The notes: a model not told the origin generated them from the sequence alone. 64,000 bases of DNA from Arboricoccus pini (GCF_900187945.1 NZ_FYEH01000003.1:248001-312000); one strand, 5' to 3'. Shown: positions 45,029 to 55,120, counted from the first letter of the stretch. A program made the numbers and translations.

Positions 45029-45730
45029 TCAGGGAGCAGCGTCGATGACGGGTGCAAGACAGCGTTCCATGGCCAGCCGTGCCAGAGAGGCCTGACCGAC
45101 AAGGATGGCCTCGGCCACTGCCCGCAGCGCATAGAGTCGCTCCTCGTCAGCGCTCGCGTTCGGAGCCTCGTCGAATCGAGCAAACTGGATCGCGGTCAGC
45201 GCGGTTGGCGCCAGCGCCGCGAGAAAGCGATTGCCGGACGCCGCGAGGATATGGGTTAAAATAGCAATCTCGGTCTTTTCGCTGTTGCCCTCCGATTCGG
45301 ACGAAGGAGCACACTCCTCTTCGAGGGCACCGCGAAGCGCGCTGGCGATGGCGTCATCCAACCGCGCTGCGGCCAATTCGGCGGCTGCGGGCAAGACGAT
45401 CCGGTGCAGTTCCCGCAGATCGGCCAGGGCGGTGGCATCGACCGGAGCGGCCCGCATCCAGGCTTGTATATCCGGATCAAAATAATTCCAGTGTTGGCGA
45501 TCACGAACCCGTGTGCCACGCTTTGGGCGGCTATCGATCAGGCCCTTTGATACCAGCATCTTGAGCGCTTCGCGCACCGCACTGCGACCGACGCCGTGCG
45601 TCACTGCGATATCCGCCTCCCGCGGCAACATCCGGTCGGCGTCATGGCTCCCACTCACGATGGCCTGGCCCAGAATGTTGGCAACGCGAACGAAGAACAT
45701 GCTTCGGCCGCGGCGATGGCTTTCGCTCAT
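45029..45730 (-). CDS. GntR family transcriptional regulator with FCD-like ligand domain
   Basis: This 233-residue protein has a winged-helix domain: LPREADIAVTHGVGRSAVRE is followed by ALKMLVSKGLIDSRPKRGTR. The all-helical C-domain has LADLRELHRIVLPAAAELAA and ASGNRFLAAL. The usual FCD metal-binding His positions appear replaced: the His before ASGN is shifted by two residues, and the HRAI-type and final His motifs are absent. ATG 45730 has GGAAG upstream; a GTG at 45745 is the alternative. It is divergent from the M23 peptidase gene. Target genes are unknown. Confidence 0.8.
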   Translation of the reverse strand: MSESHRRGRSMFFVRVANILGQAIVSGSHDADRMLPREADIAVTHGVGRSAVREALKMLVSKGLIDSRPKRGTRVRDRQHWNYFDPDIQAWMRAAPVDATALADLRELHRIVLPAAAELAAARLDDAIASALRGALEEECAPSSESEGNSEKTEIAILTHILAASGNRFLAALAPTALTAIQFARFDEAPNASADEERLYALRAVAEAILVGQASLARLAMERCLAPVIDAAP

Positions 45731-45942
45731 TTCGTCTTCCAGCACTCGAGCGCGCCATCCCGTGCCAGCTAGGCATGTTCGGTCCGCTCACCTGTCTTCA
45801 GGGGAGCGGGGTTTAGCAACCAGCCTTCGAGGGCCGTATAAGCTACGACATAGTCCTGTCGGACTTTTGCAATCGCTGGGCGAAGGCGGAATAAAATCAT
45901 GACGAGCCCTTCTCACACAAGCGCTTTAGGGCTGGGGGCCAG

Positions 45943-46938
45943 ATGAGTTGGGCATTGGCGCGAGTGGGCTTGGTGGCATCGATCCTTCTTCTGGCCACAT
46001 CATTGGCGGCCGGGAGCTTCGAGTTGGGCCTGCCGATTGCTTGCAAGCCTGGGCTGGACTGCTGGGTCATTCGCTACGCCGACCATGCACCCGACGACGG
46101 CTTTGCCGATTATGCTTGCGGCCGTCTCGGCTCGAATGGCCATGACGGCACGGATTTCGGCCTGCGCGATGCACGCGCCATGCTCGAGGGCGTGGCCGTG
46201 CAGGCCGTGGCGGCCGGTGTGGTGAAAGCGGTGCGCGATGGCATGCCCGATCAGCCGGCGGACGGGAATCTTGCCTTCGATTTCAAAGACCGGAATTGCG
46301 GCAATGGGGTTCTGATCAGCCATGCTGATGGCTGGCAGACACAATATTGTCACCTTCATCCGGGCAGCCTTGCCGTTAGCCCGGGCGAGAATGTTTTGGC
46401 TGGCCAGCGCCTGGGCCTCGTTGGGATGAGCGGCGAGGCCAATTTTCCACATGTCCACCTCTCACTCCGCCACGATGGCCAGTCGATTGATCCCTTCAAC
46501 GACACGCCTATGAACGCCGCCTGCGGCACCGAGGGCCACCCACTCTGGCAACCGTCCCTACGATCGCAGCTGGCCTATGTGGGCGTCCCCATCGTCAGCG
46601 TGGGCCTTGCCGATCATGTACCGGCGCATGGTGAGATCGTCGCGGGCGATGCAATGAATGAAAGCCTTGCCCCGGATCGGCCGCTGGTCGCTTATCTGCT
46701 GGCTTACGGCTTGGCGACCGGCGATCGCATCGCCCTTGAGATCGCCGGCCCGGACGGCGGCAAGGTCGCCACTCTCGACTTTCAAGTTGATGACGATTCG
46801 CCGCGCTTGAGCCGTTCCGGTGGCAGGAAGGCGCCCACCCAGGGATGGCCCCCGGGACTCTATCATGTCAGGGCGACCGTGAGCCGGGGACAGACCACTT
46901 GGTCGCTCGATGGCAGCCGCTCCCTGAACGAGCGTTGA
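45943..46938 (+). CDS. Exported M23-family (LytM) metallopeptidase
   Basis: This 331-residue protein has a signal peptide (about residues 1-23). The zinc motifs are H67-x3-D71 (HDGTDF), CHLHPG with H137/H139, and FPHVHLSLRH with H170/H172. M23 enzymes cut peptidoglycan peptides. Four cysteines lie in the first 60 residues of the mature part, suggesting disulfides. The C-terminal 130 residues look like a beta-sandwich and are not recognised. Downstream genes follow on the same strand. Confidence 0.87.
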   Translation: MSWALARVGLVASILLLATSLAAGSFELGLPIACKPGLDCWVIRYADHAPDDGFADYACGRLGSNGHDGTDFGLRDARAMLEGVAVQAVAAGVVKAVRDGMPDQPADGNLAFDFKDRNCGNGVLISHADGWQTQYCHLHPGSLAVSPGENVLAGQRLGLVGMSGEANFPHVHLSLRHDGQSIDPFNDTPMNAACGTEGHPLWQPSLRSQLAYVGVPIVSVGLADHVPAHGEIVAGDAMNESLAPDRPLVAYLLAYGLATGDRIALEIAGPDGGKVATLDFQVDDDSPRLSRSGGRKAPTQGWPPGLYHVRATVSRGQTTWSLDGSRSLNER

Positions 46939-47023
46939 AGCTGAAGCTTGCGAAAAGCGCTTGGCCTCGGGGCAGGATCTGGCAATCTTCCAATTGGGCC
47001 ATCTCGTCTGGAAGGATTGCTGG

Positions 47024-47812
47024 ATGCGTCTGTCGATCGCCTGCCTAGCCCCTCTATTCCTGGCCTGCCCGGCGCATGCGGAAGAAGCCGTCGACCTCGA
47101 GCTCGTCCTGGCTGTCGACATTTCCGGAAGCGTCGACGACGAGGAATCGAAACAGCAGCGGGACGGCTACGTGGCGGCGCTGAGCGATCCCTCTGTCATC
47201 GAGGCGATTGCTTCCAATGAGCTCGGCCGCATCGCCGTCACTTATGTGGAATGGTCCGGTCCGGATCAACAGGAGCAGGTCCTGGGTTGGACGATCCTGG
47301 ATGGCGCTGAGGCGGCGCAGGGGCTTGCGAGCCGGTTGGCGGCGCTCCCACGCGCGCGCGGGATGTGGACGTCGATCGGCGTCGCGGTGGATTTCTGCCG
47401 CCTGCTTTTCGACGGCAATGGCCTGAGCGCGCCGCGGCATGTCATCGACATCTCAGGTGACGGATCAAACAATCGCGGGCCAAGCGCGGAATCGGCACGT
47501 GATCGCGCGATAGCGGCGGGAATCGTCATCAACGGCGTGCCCATCATGAACGATCGGCCGCAGCCTTGGGCCATGCCCACGCCGAACGAGATGCGGCTCG
47601 ATCGCTATTATACGGAGAACGTTATCGGTGGTCCCGGCGCCTTCATCGTGCCGGCAGAGACGTTTCAGGACTTCCGCACAGCTATTTTGGCAAAGCTGGT
47701 TCGGGAGATCTCGCGCGAGGATCGGCCGGCATCCCCCCCTGGTCGTGCGGTCGGCCAAGGCTTGCCAGTCATTGCCCCCGCTCCTAACGTCCGCTCACTG
47801 GCCAGCCGCTAG
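47024..47812 (+). CDS. Exported DUF1194 protein (von Willebrand A-like)
   Basis: This 262-residue protein starts MRLSIACLAPLFLACPAHAE, a Sec signal. The MIDAS-like DISGSVDDEE is followed by DGYVAALSDPSVIEAI. VIDISGDGSNNRGP and the closing AILAKLVREI are family features. The DUF1194 group is common in alphaproteobacteria, with unknown roles. The ATG at 47024 is chosen because it gives a clean signal peptide; the longer frame from 46961 does not. It is 33 bases before the aldolase gene. Confidence 0.85.
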   Translation: MRLSIACLAPLFLACPAHAEEAVDLELVLAVDISGSVDDEESKQQRDGYVAALSDPSVIEAIASNELGRIAVTYVEWSGPDQQEQVLGWTILDGAEAAQGLASRLAALPRARGMWTSIGVAVDFCRLLFDGNGLSAPRHVIDISGDGSNNRGPSAESARDRAIAAGIVINGVPIMNDRPQPWAMPTPNEMRLDRYYTENVIGGPGAFIVPAETFQDFRTAILAKLVREISREDRPASPPGRAVGQGLPVIAPAPNVRSLASR

Positions 47813-47844
47813 AACAAGGCCGGAGATGGTGATGGAAGGCTATC

Positions 47845-48627
47845 ATGCGTGAGAATCTGTTGCTTAAGGCCTGGCGCGAAGGGCGCGGGACGATCAACGG
47901 ATGGTGCGCCATCCCCTCTTCATTCGCAGCCGAGATCATGGCCCATGCGGGCTTTGATAGCGTGACGATCGATCTGCAGCACGGGGTGGTCGACTACCAG
48001 GCCGCCGTCGGCATGCTGCAGGCGATTTCCACGACCGCAACCGTCCCGCTGGTGCGCGTGCCCTGGCTGGAGCCCGGCCCCATCATGAAAGCGCTGGACG
48101 CCGGCGCTTATGGCATCATCTGCCCGATGGTGAATACTGCCGAGGAAGCCGCGAGGCTGGTCAGCTATGCAAAATACGTCCCGGTAGGCCAGCGCAGCTT
48201 TGGGCCCGTCCGGTCCTCGCTCTACGCCGGCGACGACTGGACGAACGCCAACGACACCACCTTGGCACTTGCCATGATCGAGACCGCAGAGGCGCTGGAG
48301 AATGTCGAGGCGATTGCCGCCACGCCCGGACTTGACGGGATCTATATCGGCCCCTCGGACCTCGCGATCTCCCTGCGCGAAGTGCCTCACATGAGCCCGA
48401 CCAATCCTCGTGTGGTCGCCGCGATCGACAGGATCCTCGCGGCTGCCAAGAAAGCCGGCATCTGGGCCTGCGTGCATTGCGGCTCGAGCGATTTCGCCCG
48501 AGCTCAGCTCGACAAGGGCTTCAACCTTGCGACCATTCTCTCCGATGCCAGCTTCATCGCCAGCGAGGCGGCTCGCGTGATAGCCGAGGTCGGGCTCGAC
48601 CGTCCCAAAGCCAAAGTCGGCTACTGA
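47845..48627 (+). CDS. HpcH/HpaI family aldolase (2-keto-3-deoxy-sugar-acid type)
   Basis: This 260-residue class II aldolase has DLQHGVVDYQAAVGMLQAI, PLVRVPWLEPGPIMKALDAG (Arg and carbonyl binding), MIETAEALENVEAI (metal Glu) and YIGPSDLAISLREVP (metal Asp). Relatives cleave 2-keto-3-deoxy-glucarate, 4-hydroxy-2-oxo-heptanedioate and similar acids, so the substrate is open. GGAAGG lies five bases before the ATG. Confidence 0.88.
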   Translation: MRENLLLKAWREGRGTINGWCAIPSSFAAEIMAHAGFDSVTIDLQHGVVDYQAAVGMLQAISTTATVPLVRVPWLEPGPIMKALDAGAYGIICPMVNTAEEAARLVSYAKYVPVGQRSFGPVRSSLYAGDDWTNANDTTLALAMIETAEALENVEAIAATPGLDGIYIGPSDLAISLREVPHMSPTNPRVVAAIDRILAAAKKAGIWACVHCGSSDFARAQLDKGFNLATILSDASFIASEAARVIAEVGLDRPKAKVGY

Positions 48628-49623
48628 AAAGCTCCCAGGCCGGGACCTTATACTTCTCGCAGCGGAGCAGCCGGCCGCCAAGTCGTCGCGGTGCGCTCAC
48701 GAAGACCCGCTTGATCAGGGTCCGCCCCGGCGCGCAGCGTCCGCGATGCGGAACCAAGGGTTGCTGAACGAGCTCGGGCGGTCGTCGTCTCCCGCGCCGG
48801 CGCCGCCTGATCGGGATTGCGAATAACGACTCTCTCGGGCGGGCAAATAACGGTCGCGCGGGCGGCATCCAGCTTTTTCATCTCGATCAGACGCATTCGC
48901 AATTCGACCGAGTGACATCAGGATCAATCGTCTAAAACTCAAATAGCCTTTTGCGATCGATGTTCCTGATCTCGTTGCGTTCGCCGACATCGACTTGGTG
49001 TGACGACCGCGCGGCTGACGCGGCGGGAGCGGCCCACCTTACAGCTCAGCCACGGCGCGCTAAATGCCTTTGCCGCGGTAGTGGCCCTGAAATCGGGCGA
49101 AGCCGCGAGTCGGACGCATCATCGACGATGTTACCCACGTCTTAATGTTGGTCGGGGATAACAGATTCGTGAGTGATGCTGGTATCAGGGCGAGTGCTTG
49201 GCCCCCTCACCCGACGGACGGCGTGCGGCTGCCGACACTGGAAGCCGCAGAGGCCGTGACCTCCGGGACTTTCGAGATTGTCGACATATCCCACAGCAAC
49301 GAAGACGTGACTTCCACGTGCTGGAGTTTTTGAGCAATCCGGCAAGCGCGCCCGCGACCGGTTAGCGTTTGACCGAGCCTGCCTAAGTCCACCGATGAAG
49401 TGCGGTCGCACTCGCCTCTACGCCGACGGCGCCAGGCCCTGATCTCCGCCCACGCGAAGTCGGACTGCCGCCGGGCATCGAGAGGACAAGTTCTGCATTC
49501 AGGATGTTGAGCATCCCCCAGACCGACCGGGTTGACGGACTGGGCGCTGGACAAGCCATGCTCGAGTAGCCGTGCTGGGCCTCAGCACGATATGTGGTTC
49601 ATGGGGCGCGTCGGGCAGTGGAT
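48628..49623. other. 996-base gene-poor region
   Basis: Only short, unrecognised ORFs exist on either strand (longest 115 codons), none with both a ribosome site and family resemblance. No transposase, tRNA or strong inverted repeat is seen. It may be a decayed or laterally inserted spacer. Confidence 0.45.
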
Positions 49624-50046
49624 TTAGGATAGAGCCGGGTCGAAAGTGAAGGTCATCGTCTTCCAGAGATCATATAGGTCACGCGGCAGGGCGAATCGGC
49701 AGGTTTTGAGGGAAGCCAGCGCATTATCGACAAGTTGTTGCGCTGGAGCGCCGCCGCGGCGGGCATCGACGTCGAGAAGCATCGAGGAGCGAACCAGACC
49801 GCCCTCATCCAGGACGGCGATGACCCGGAAAGGATCGACCTTGCCGCTATCGGCCGGGAAGCGATATTTACGCCAGCATTGATCCGCTTGGCTGCGGGCG
49901 GCTTCCGCCAAGGCCGGCAGACGGCCATGATCCTGGGTTTCGGCAAAGGCCGGCAACGAGGACATGAAAAGCAGGGCCACCGCCAACCAGATCTGCCGCC
50001 AATTAGTGGGCTGGCCCAGACTGAGGTGAGAATCATCGCCGTCCAC
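49624..50046 (-). CDS. Exported protein resembling the C-terminal domain of TolA
   Basis: This 140-residue protein has a GTG start at 50046, preceded by AAGGAGA. A hydrophobic signal or anchor lies at residues 17-35 (IWLAVALLFMSSLPAFAE). The rest resembles the TolA/TonB-type domain: CWRKYRFPADSG, FRVIAVLDEGGLVRSSMLLD, and the closing LPRDLYDLWKTMTFTFDPAL, which is close to the TolA LPAEKYDTW-type ending. It lacks the long TolA helix. It is not next to tol genes. Confidence 0.65.
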   Translation of the reverse strand: MDGDDSHLSLGQPTNWRQIWLAVALLFMSSLPAFAETQDHGRLPALAEAARSQADQCWRKYRFPADSGKVDPFRVIAVLDEGGLVRSSMLLDVDARRGGAPAQQLVDNALASLKTCRFALPRDLYDLWKTMTFTFDPALS

Positions 50047-51410
50047 GTGCCTCTCCTTAATAGCGACGTCCGATATAATATTGGCGTCCGATCACATCGC
50101 GACGGGGAGGATCCAAGGCGGCAATAGGCGACGCCGATCAATCGGCGCCGCCTTAATCCAAGGGATTGCTCGGTCGCCTTTATACACCGCGACCTGGATC
50201 GATCATCGCAGACTGATCTTAAGGCTCAGTTATCGTCTGCACCGCCCACGGACCATCGCTCACAGGCGAAACGGCCGTGCACGGCGAGGAAACTCGCCGG
50301 ACGTCATACCGCAGTGCGATCGCACCGAATAAACAAGGCAGCTCGTTCCGCATCAGCGGTGGATATCGGGCACGGCATTTCCGCCATATTTGGGACGAAC
50401 TCGGCAGTGGGAAGGTGGCGCCGTCAGCATTCGAACTCGCAACGAATACCGCGAGCCGGCGTGCTTTAGGGAAGCTATCGTCCTGGGACACCGACCGGAA
50501 GGCGAAGTAGCCTCTAGCGCTGCCTTCGATCCACCGGGTCCCGCGAAGCGAAGGACGACGATGCAATGTCCTCGATCTCGCCGCCTGTGCGGCCCGTCGA
50601 TCAATGCCGAAGCAAGGGCGATGATGGCGCCGAATCGACGCGGCGACACGGCCATGCCCAGATCACCGCCGCTAGTGCGCGCTTTATTTCTAGGCGCTAG
50701 AGGCATCTGAAGAGCTTTGATGGGCGTCGCTAACTCAAAGATTGCTTCCCGGCCCAAGTCATCGACCTCGGCTATTATAAACCTGGCAACACTCGTCTGG
50801 CGTTCACGCGGATTTGACGTCGTGATCGACCTGAGAGCCGAATAATCGGCCAGCGCGACGCAACGTGGCGACAGCTCGCGAGTTGAGAGGCCACGCGCAT
50901 GCTCATTCAAGCTTTCGCAAGACCAACCAGACATCCAAGGTCGAGGAAATAAGAGAGATGATCAGTTTATCTCTTCGACAAGCTGACCAGCCGACTGGGC
51001 ATTCTACACGTAAAGACATCGCATGATATCGATTTTGTGTATGGGCCAGACGAACGTCACACTCGAAGACTGGGACAGCTTCTCGATGAATGTCCAGGTC
51101 AGGATGAGTGGTCTTTTCAGCGATAGCGTGGACCCTGACAGGAGATGCGGACGAACATGGTTCTCCCAAAGCGGCCACGTCGTCTGGGTCCCTGCGATGA
51201 TCGCGACCGCGACGCGCGCCAGGAACCCCTTCGCATCGCCTCCTCCTCGTCGGCTTAGACGGCCGGGTGTGGGCCACATCTCGCGCAGTTACAGTCAGGA
51301 CTTCCTGAACGATCGAATGCCGACTTTAACTACGATTGGGAATGCCGATTAATTTCACCATTATTTCGCATAAGACGCGATCATCTTTTAAACTCAGGGA
51401 ATGAATAACT
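50047..51410. other. 1.36-kb region without a convincing gene
   Basis: The only longish ORF (193 codons on the minus strand, 50353-50934) has no recognisable domain or ribosome site. Bases 50115-50154 form a nested hairpin, with AAGGCGGC pairing GCCGCCTT and an inner GCCGA/TCGGC stem. The last 100 bases become AT-rich and probably carry the promoter for the small peptide and the genes that follow. Confidence 0.45.
50115..50154. other. Nested hairpin upstream of the TolA-like gene
   Basis: The outer 8-bp arms AAGGCGGC and GCCGCCTT pair perfectly, and an inner GCCGA/TCGGC stem lies within them. It sits 69 bases before the GTG start on the minus strand. No T run follows, so a leader or processing role is possible. 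Confidence 0.35.
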
Positions 51411-51485
51411 ATGCCAGCGATAATATTATGGCTGATCGGCATACCAATACCGATTATCATATTATTAGTTTTATTCTTTCACTAG
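51411..51485 (+). CDS. 24-residue hydrophobic peptide
   Basis: This tiny ORF starts MPAIILWLIGIP and ends LVLFFH, so nearly the whole chain is one membrane span with a Trp and two Pro. AGGGA lies 10 bases before the ATG. Similar single-span micro-proteins of the WLxGIPxxIIxLL type are common in alphaproteobacteria, to my knowledge without an assigned role. It is 41 bases before a larger membrane-protein gene, so it may share a transcript with it. Confidence 0.55.
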   Translation: MPAIILWLIGIPIPIIILLVLFFH

Positions 51486-51526
51486 TTTAGTATAATAGAA
51501 AAATATGCGATGAGGTAGAAACTGCG

Positions 51527-52414
51527 ATGAATTCCATCGGGCATGCGGCGGCTCTCGAGGCCGACGAAAGCACAGCCTCCGCGATTTCGTGGGCAGCCGT
51601 CCTAGGAGGTGCCTTTGCATCGGCATCGTTGGCCATGATCCTTCTTGCCGGGGGCGCTGGCCTGGGTCTGTTGTCGGTATCGCCTTGGTCCGGCACCGGC
51701 ATCGCCGCCTCCACGTTCGGGATCGGCGCGATAATCTGGCTCATTGTCGTCCAGGTGGCGTCTTCGGGCTTCGGTGGCTATCTGGCAGGACGGCTGCGAA
51801 CCCGATGGAGCGGCCTCCATGGCGGTGAAGTCTATTTCCGCGACACCGCACACGGCTTTTTATCCTGGGCGGTCGGTGCGGTGATCAGCGCGGCCATCCT
51901 TACCTCGACGATATCGAGCCTTGTAGGTGGCGTCGCGCAAACGGGCGCAAGCGCTGTCACCGGCATCGGTAGCGCCGCGGTCCAGGCCGGCGGCCAGGCT
52001 GCCCAGGGCGTGTCCGGGAGCACGCCGATATCCTATTATGTGGACACCATGTTCCGCGCCGACCACGCCACGAACACGGCCGATAGCGGGCAGGCGCGTG
52101 CCGAGATCGGGCAGATCGTTACCACTAGTTTGATGAATGGTCAGATGAGCCCTGACGATCGCACCTATGTGGCTCGGATAATCGCGGCGCAGACCGGACT
52201 TAGTCAAGCAGACGCTGAACAACGTGTCGACCAAGTCGTCGGCCAGGCAAAGGCGGCGGCCGACAAGGTCGCGGAGAGCACCCGGGCTGCTGCGGACAAA
52301 GCGCGTGTCACGGCGGCCGCCATATCCGTTTGGACCTTCATCTCGATGTTGATCGGCGCGTTTAGCGCCAGCCTTTGCGCGACCTTCGGGGGCCGAGCCC
52401 GCGACCTCGTATAA
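51527..52414 (+). CDS. Multi-span membrane protein of unknown function (often annotated PhnA-like)
   Basis: This 295-residue protein has hydrophobic helices at about residues 22-48, 58-82, 108-132 and 263-287. A long Ala/Ser/Gln-rich loop (about 140-260) may reach the periplasm. Residues 228-260 ([20 protein letters not shown]) form a helical, apolipoprotein-like segment. Similar proteins are seen in soil alphaproteobacteria, often near stress genes. I know of no established function. It lies 67 bases before the catalase gene. Confidence 0.7.
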   Translation: MNSIGHAAALEADESTASAISWAAVLGGAFASASLAMILLAGGAGLGLLSVSPWSGTGIAASTFGIGAIIWLIVVQVASSGFGGYLAGRLRTRWSGLHGGEVYFRDTAHGFLSWAVGAVISAAILTSTISSLVGGVAQTGASAVTGIGSAAVQAGGQAAQGVSGSTPISYYVDTMFRADHATNTADSGQARAEIGQIVTTSLMNGQMSPDDRTYVARIIAAQTGLSQADAEQRVDQVVGQAKAAADKVAESTRAAADKARVTAAAISVWTFISMLIGAFSASLCATFGGRARDLV

Positions 52415-52481
52415 CCCGGCTTTCCTACCTGGATGCCGTTCGAAAAGCACCGATTGCGAGCTTGGCTCGCGAGAACTGGAT

Positions 52482-54596
52482 ATGCCAATGACTAAAAAAT
52501 TCGAATCTGTTCAGGTGGATGACCTGGCTTTGAACACCGGCCAGGGTGGAGAAGTCCATCAGATAGCTGGCGGCGATGTCGAGACGCTGACGACGCAAGG
52601 TGGAACGCCGGTCAGCGACGACCAGAACTCGCTCAAGGCTGGCTCACGCGGTCCCACCCTTCTGGAGGACCAGCATTTTCGCGAGAAAATCTTCCACTTC
52701 GACCATGAGCGCATTCCAGAGCGGGTGGTGCACGCGCGTGGCTTTGGCGCCCACGGCTTTTTTGAAACCTATGAGTCGCTAGCCGATATCACGGCGGCCG
52801 ATATCTTCCAGCGGGCCGGCGAGAAGACGGAGATGTTCGTTCGTTTCTCGACCGTGGCCGGCAATAAAGGCTCGCCCGATCTCGCCCGGGATGTGAGGGG
52901 CTTTGCCTGCCGCTTTTATACGAAAGAGGGCAACTGGGATCTTGTCGGCAATAATATCCCGGTCTTCTTCATCCAGGATGCGATCAAGTTTCCAGATCTC
53001 ATTCATGCCGCCAAGGCCGCACCCGACCGCGACTTCCCGCAGGCGCAGACCGCCCACGACAATTTCTGGGACTTCATCTCTCTCTCGCCCGAATCCATGC
53101 ACATGGCACTTTGGATCATGTCCGATCGGACGATCCCGCGCTCGTTGCGCTTCATGGAGGGATTTGGCGTTCACACCTTCAGGCTGGTCAACGCTGCCGG
53201 CAAGTCGACCTTCGTCAAGTTCCACTGGAAGCCGGCTTTGGGCCTTCAGTCGGTGGTCTGGAACGAGGCCCTCAAGCTCAATGGCGCGGACCCGGATTTC
53301 CATCGCCGTGATCTCTGGGACGCCATCCAGATGGGCGATTTTCCCGAGTGGGAGCTCGGCATGCAACTCTTCGACGACGCGTTCGCGGAGCGGTTCGATT
53401 TCGATATCCTGGATGCTACCAAATTCATCCCGGAAGAGGAAGTGCCGATCCGGATCGTCGGCAAGATGACGCTCGATCGCTGCGTCGACAATTTCTTCTT
53501 GGAAACCGAGCAGGTTGCCTTTCAGACTGGCAACATCGTGCCAGGCATTGATTTTTCCAATGATCCCTTGCTGCAGGGGCGAAATTTTTCTTATCTGGAT
53601 ACGCAATTAAAGCGCCTGGGCAGCCCGAACTTCACCCACATCCCGGTGAACGCACCGCGTTGCCCTGTGCGGCATTTTCAGCAAGACGGCCATATGGCGA
53701 TGCAGAGCCGCAAGGGGCGCGCCAATTACGAGCCGAATTCCTGGGGCGCCGACATTGGCGGCCCGCGCGAGTCGCCCGAGCGGGGCTTTCGCAGCTTTCC
53801 TGCCGAGGAGAGCGGTGGAAAAGCGCGGGTCCGCTCGGAGACCTTCGCCGACCATTACAGCCAGGCCCGGCAGTTCTATCTGTCGCAGACGGAGGTCGAA
53901 CAAAACCACATCGCCAAGGCATTTATCTTCGAGCTCTCGAAGGTGGAGACCTTGGCCATCCGCTCACGGATGGTGGCGCATCTACTCAATGTCGACGAAG
54001 GACTGGCCAAGAAGGTCGCAACGGAACTGCGGCTCAAGGACATGCCCAAGCCCGCATCCGCCAAGCGGCCGACGAAGATGGATCTGAAGGCATCACCGAA
54101 GCTCTCGATCCTGCTGAACGGCCCCAAGAGCTTCAAGGGCCGCAAGCTCGGCATCCTCGTGACCGACGGCGTGGACGCCGGCCTGCTGACGGGCCTCAAG
54201 AAGGCGATCGAGTCCGAAGGCGCATTGATCGAGATCGTGGCCCCCAATATTGGCGGTGTGAAGGCCAGCGATGGCAGCTGGATCGAGGCCAAGCAAAAGA
54301 TCGATGGCGGCCCGTCGGTGCTTTATGACGCCGTCGCGGTGCTGACGTCGAAGGAGGGAGCGGCGCTGCTGGCCAAACTCCCGCCAGCCAAGGATTTCGT
54401 CACGGATGCCTTTGCCCACTGCAAGTTCATCGCCTATTCGGCCCAGGCCTTGGCGTTATTCGAGAAAGCAGGCCTCGCCGCCGACCTCGATCAAGGCTGC
54501 GTGAAGCTCGATGCCGCCAAAGAGGCCAAGAGCTTCGTCGAGCTTTGCCGCGAGCTGCGCTTCTGGCCTCGCGAGAAGACCCTCGAACCAGCTTAA
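52482..54596 (+). CDS. katE: Large-subunit catalase (clade 2, KatE/HPII type)
   Basis: This 704-residue catalase has the active His84 in [14 protein letters not shown] and Asn158 in [13 protein letters not shown]. The heme-ligand Tyr371 is in [14 protein letters not shown]. The extra C-terminal flavodoxin/DJ-1-like domain (about residues 550-704, [16 protein letters not shown]) is the mark of large catalases. It degrades hydrogen peroxide in the cytoplasm. It is downstream of the small peptide and membrane-protein genes, which suggests a stress-related group. Confidence 0.96.
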   Translation: MPMTKKFESVQVDDLALNTGQGGEVHQIAGGDVETLTTQGGTPVSDDQNSLKAGSRGPTLLEDQHFREKIFHFDHERIPERVVHARGFGAHGFFETYESLADITAADIFQRAGEKTEMFVRFSTVAGNKGSPDLARDVRGFACRFYTKEGNWDLVGNNIPVFFIQDAIKFPDLIHAAKAAPDRDFPQAQTAHDNFWDFISLSPESMHMALWIMSDRTIPRSLRFMEGFGVHTFRLVNAAGKSTFVKFHWKPALGLQSVVWNEALKLNGADPDFHRRDLWDAIQMGDFPEWELGMQLFDDAFAERFDFDILDATKFIPEEEVPIRIVGKMTLDRCVDNFFLETEQVAFQTGNIVPGIDFSNDPLLQGRNFSYLDTQLKRLGSPNFTHIPVNAPRCPVRHFQQDGHMAMQSRKGRANYEPNSWGADIGGPRESPERGFRSFPAEESGGKARVRSETFADHYSQARQFYLSQTEVEQNHIAKAFIFELSKVETLAIRSRMVAHLLNVDEGLAKKVATELRLKDMPKPASAKRPTKMDLKASPKLSILLNGPKSFKGRKLGILVTDGVDAGLLTGLKKAIESEGALIEIVAPNIGGVKASDGSWIEAKQKIDGGPSVLYDAVAVLTSKEGAALLAKLPPAKDFVTDAFAHCKFIAYSAQALALFEKAGLAADLDQGCVKLDAAKEAKSFVELCRELRFWPREKTLEPA

Positions 54597-55038
54597 ATAC
54601 TGACCGGGAAGATGCCTGGTGGCGTTGCGCCGCATCGCCACCAAGGCAGCCACGATCAACAGGACAGGCCGGGCGCACCAGCCGGTAAGGAAGACGGCCC
54701 TGGCCTCTCCCGATTTGCCGCTCAGCCTCATCCCCGAGTCCCTGTGCCGGACGTTTTGAGAGCACCACCGCCATCGCCGATATTGCCGATGACGCGACCT
54801 CTATCGCCAATTGTGGGTGACAAGAGAGCCTGGGGAGCATCGCCCCTCCCGGCGCCGACATGTCGGACGGCAAGGGATGAACCCTGACGTTCACGCCAGG
54901 CTGGAGGCATGCCGCCAGCTTTGACAAGGCTCGGGCTGGCTGACACTTCCCCCACGCGCGGACAAGGCAGCGCGCCCATCTTGCAGGCGGGCCGGGCGCT
55001 CTGCTGCCGTCGCGTACGAATATCGTGCGCCCCCCTGT
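54597..55038. other. Gene-free segment between katE and the msrB promoter
   Basis: No gene with a family resemblance is seen. Overlapping ORFs on the minus strand (up to 208 codons) lack a ribosome site and have no recognisable domain. A possible ECF promoter closes this stretch on the msrB side. Confidence 0.45.
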
Positions 55039-55064
55039 GTAACCTCCGATCAACGCTCAGCGTA
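55039..55064 (+). promoter_or_regulatory. Putative ECF sigma promoter upstream of msrB-dipZ (GTAACC-N16-CGTA)
   Basis: GTAACC (55039-55044), 16 bases, then CGTA (55061-55064). To my knowledge Caulobacter SigF (ECF) promoters follow GTAACC-N16-CGAA. The -35 and the spacing match exactly, and the -10 differs at one base. It lies about 57 bases before the msrB start and fits a redox or chlorine-stress controlled operon. No anti-sigma or ECF gene is in the window. Confidence 0.5.
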
Positions 55065-55120
55065 TAGTCGTCAGGCCATGGCTGGCTGAATGGCCGATGA
55101 ACGGCCGGTCGGAGACGAAC

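Noticed and set aside
48648-48902. 84-codon minus-strand ORF starting MRMRLIEMKKLDAARATVIC
   Set aside because: Plausible amino-acid start, but no ribosome site and no known family; not enough to call a gene.
50353-50934. 193-codon minus-strand ORF in the gene-poor region
   Set aside because: No ribosome site, no recognisable motif, and neighbouring frames are equally open.
51130-51350. Search for a general-stress (EcfG, GGAAC-type) promoter before the peptide-KatE group
   Set aside because: GGAACC near 51223 is not followed at the right distance by a CGTT-type -10.
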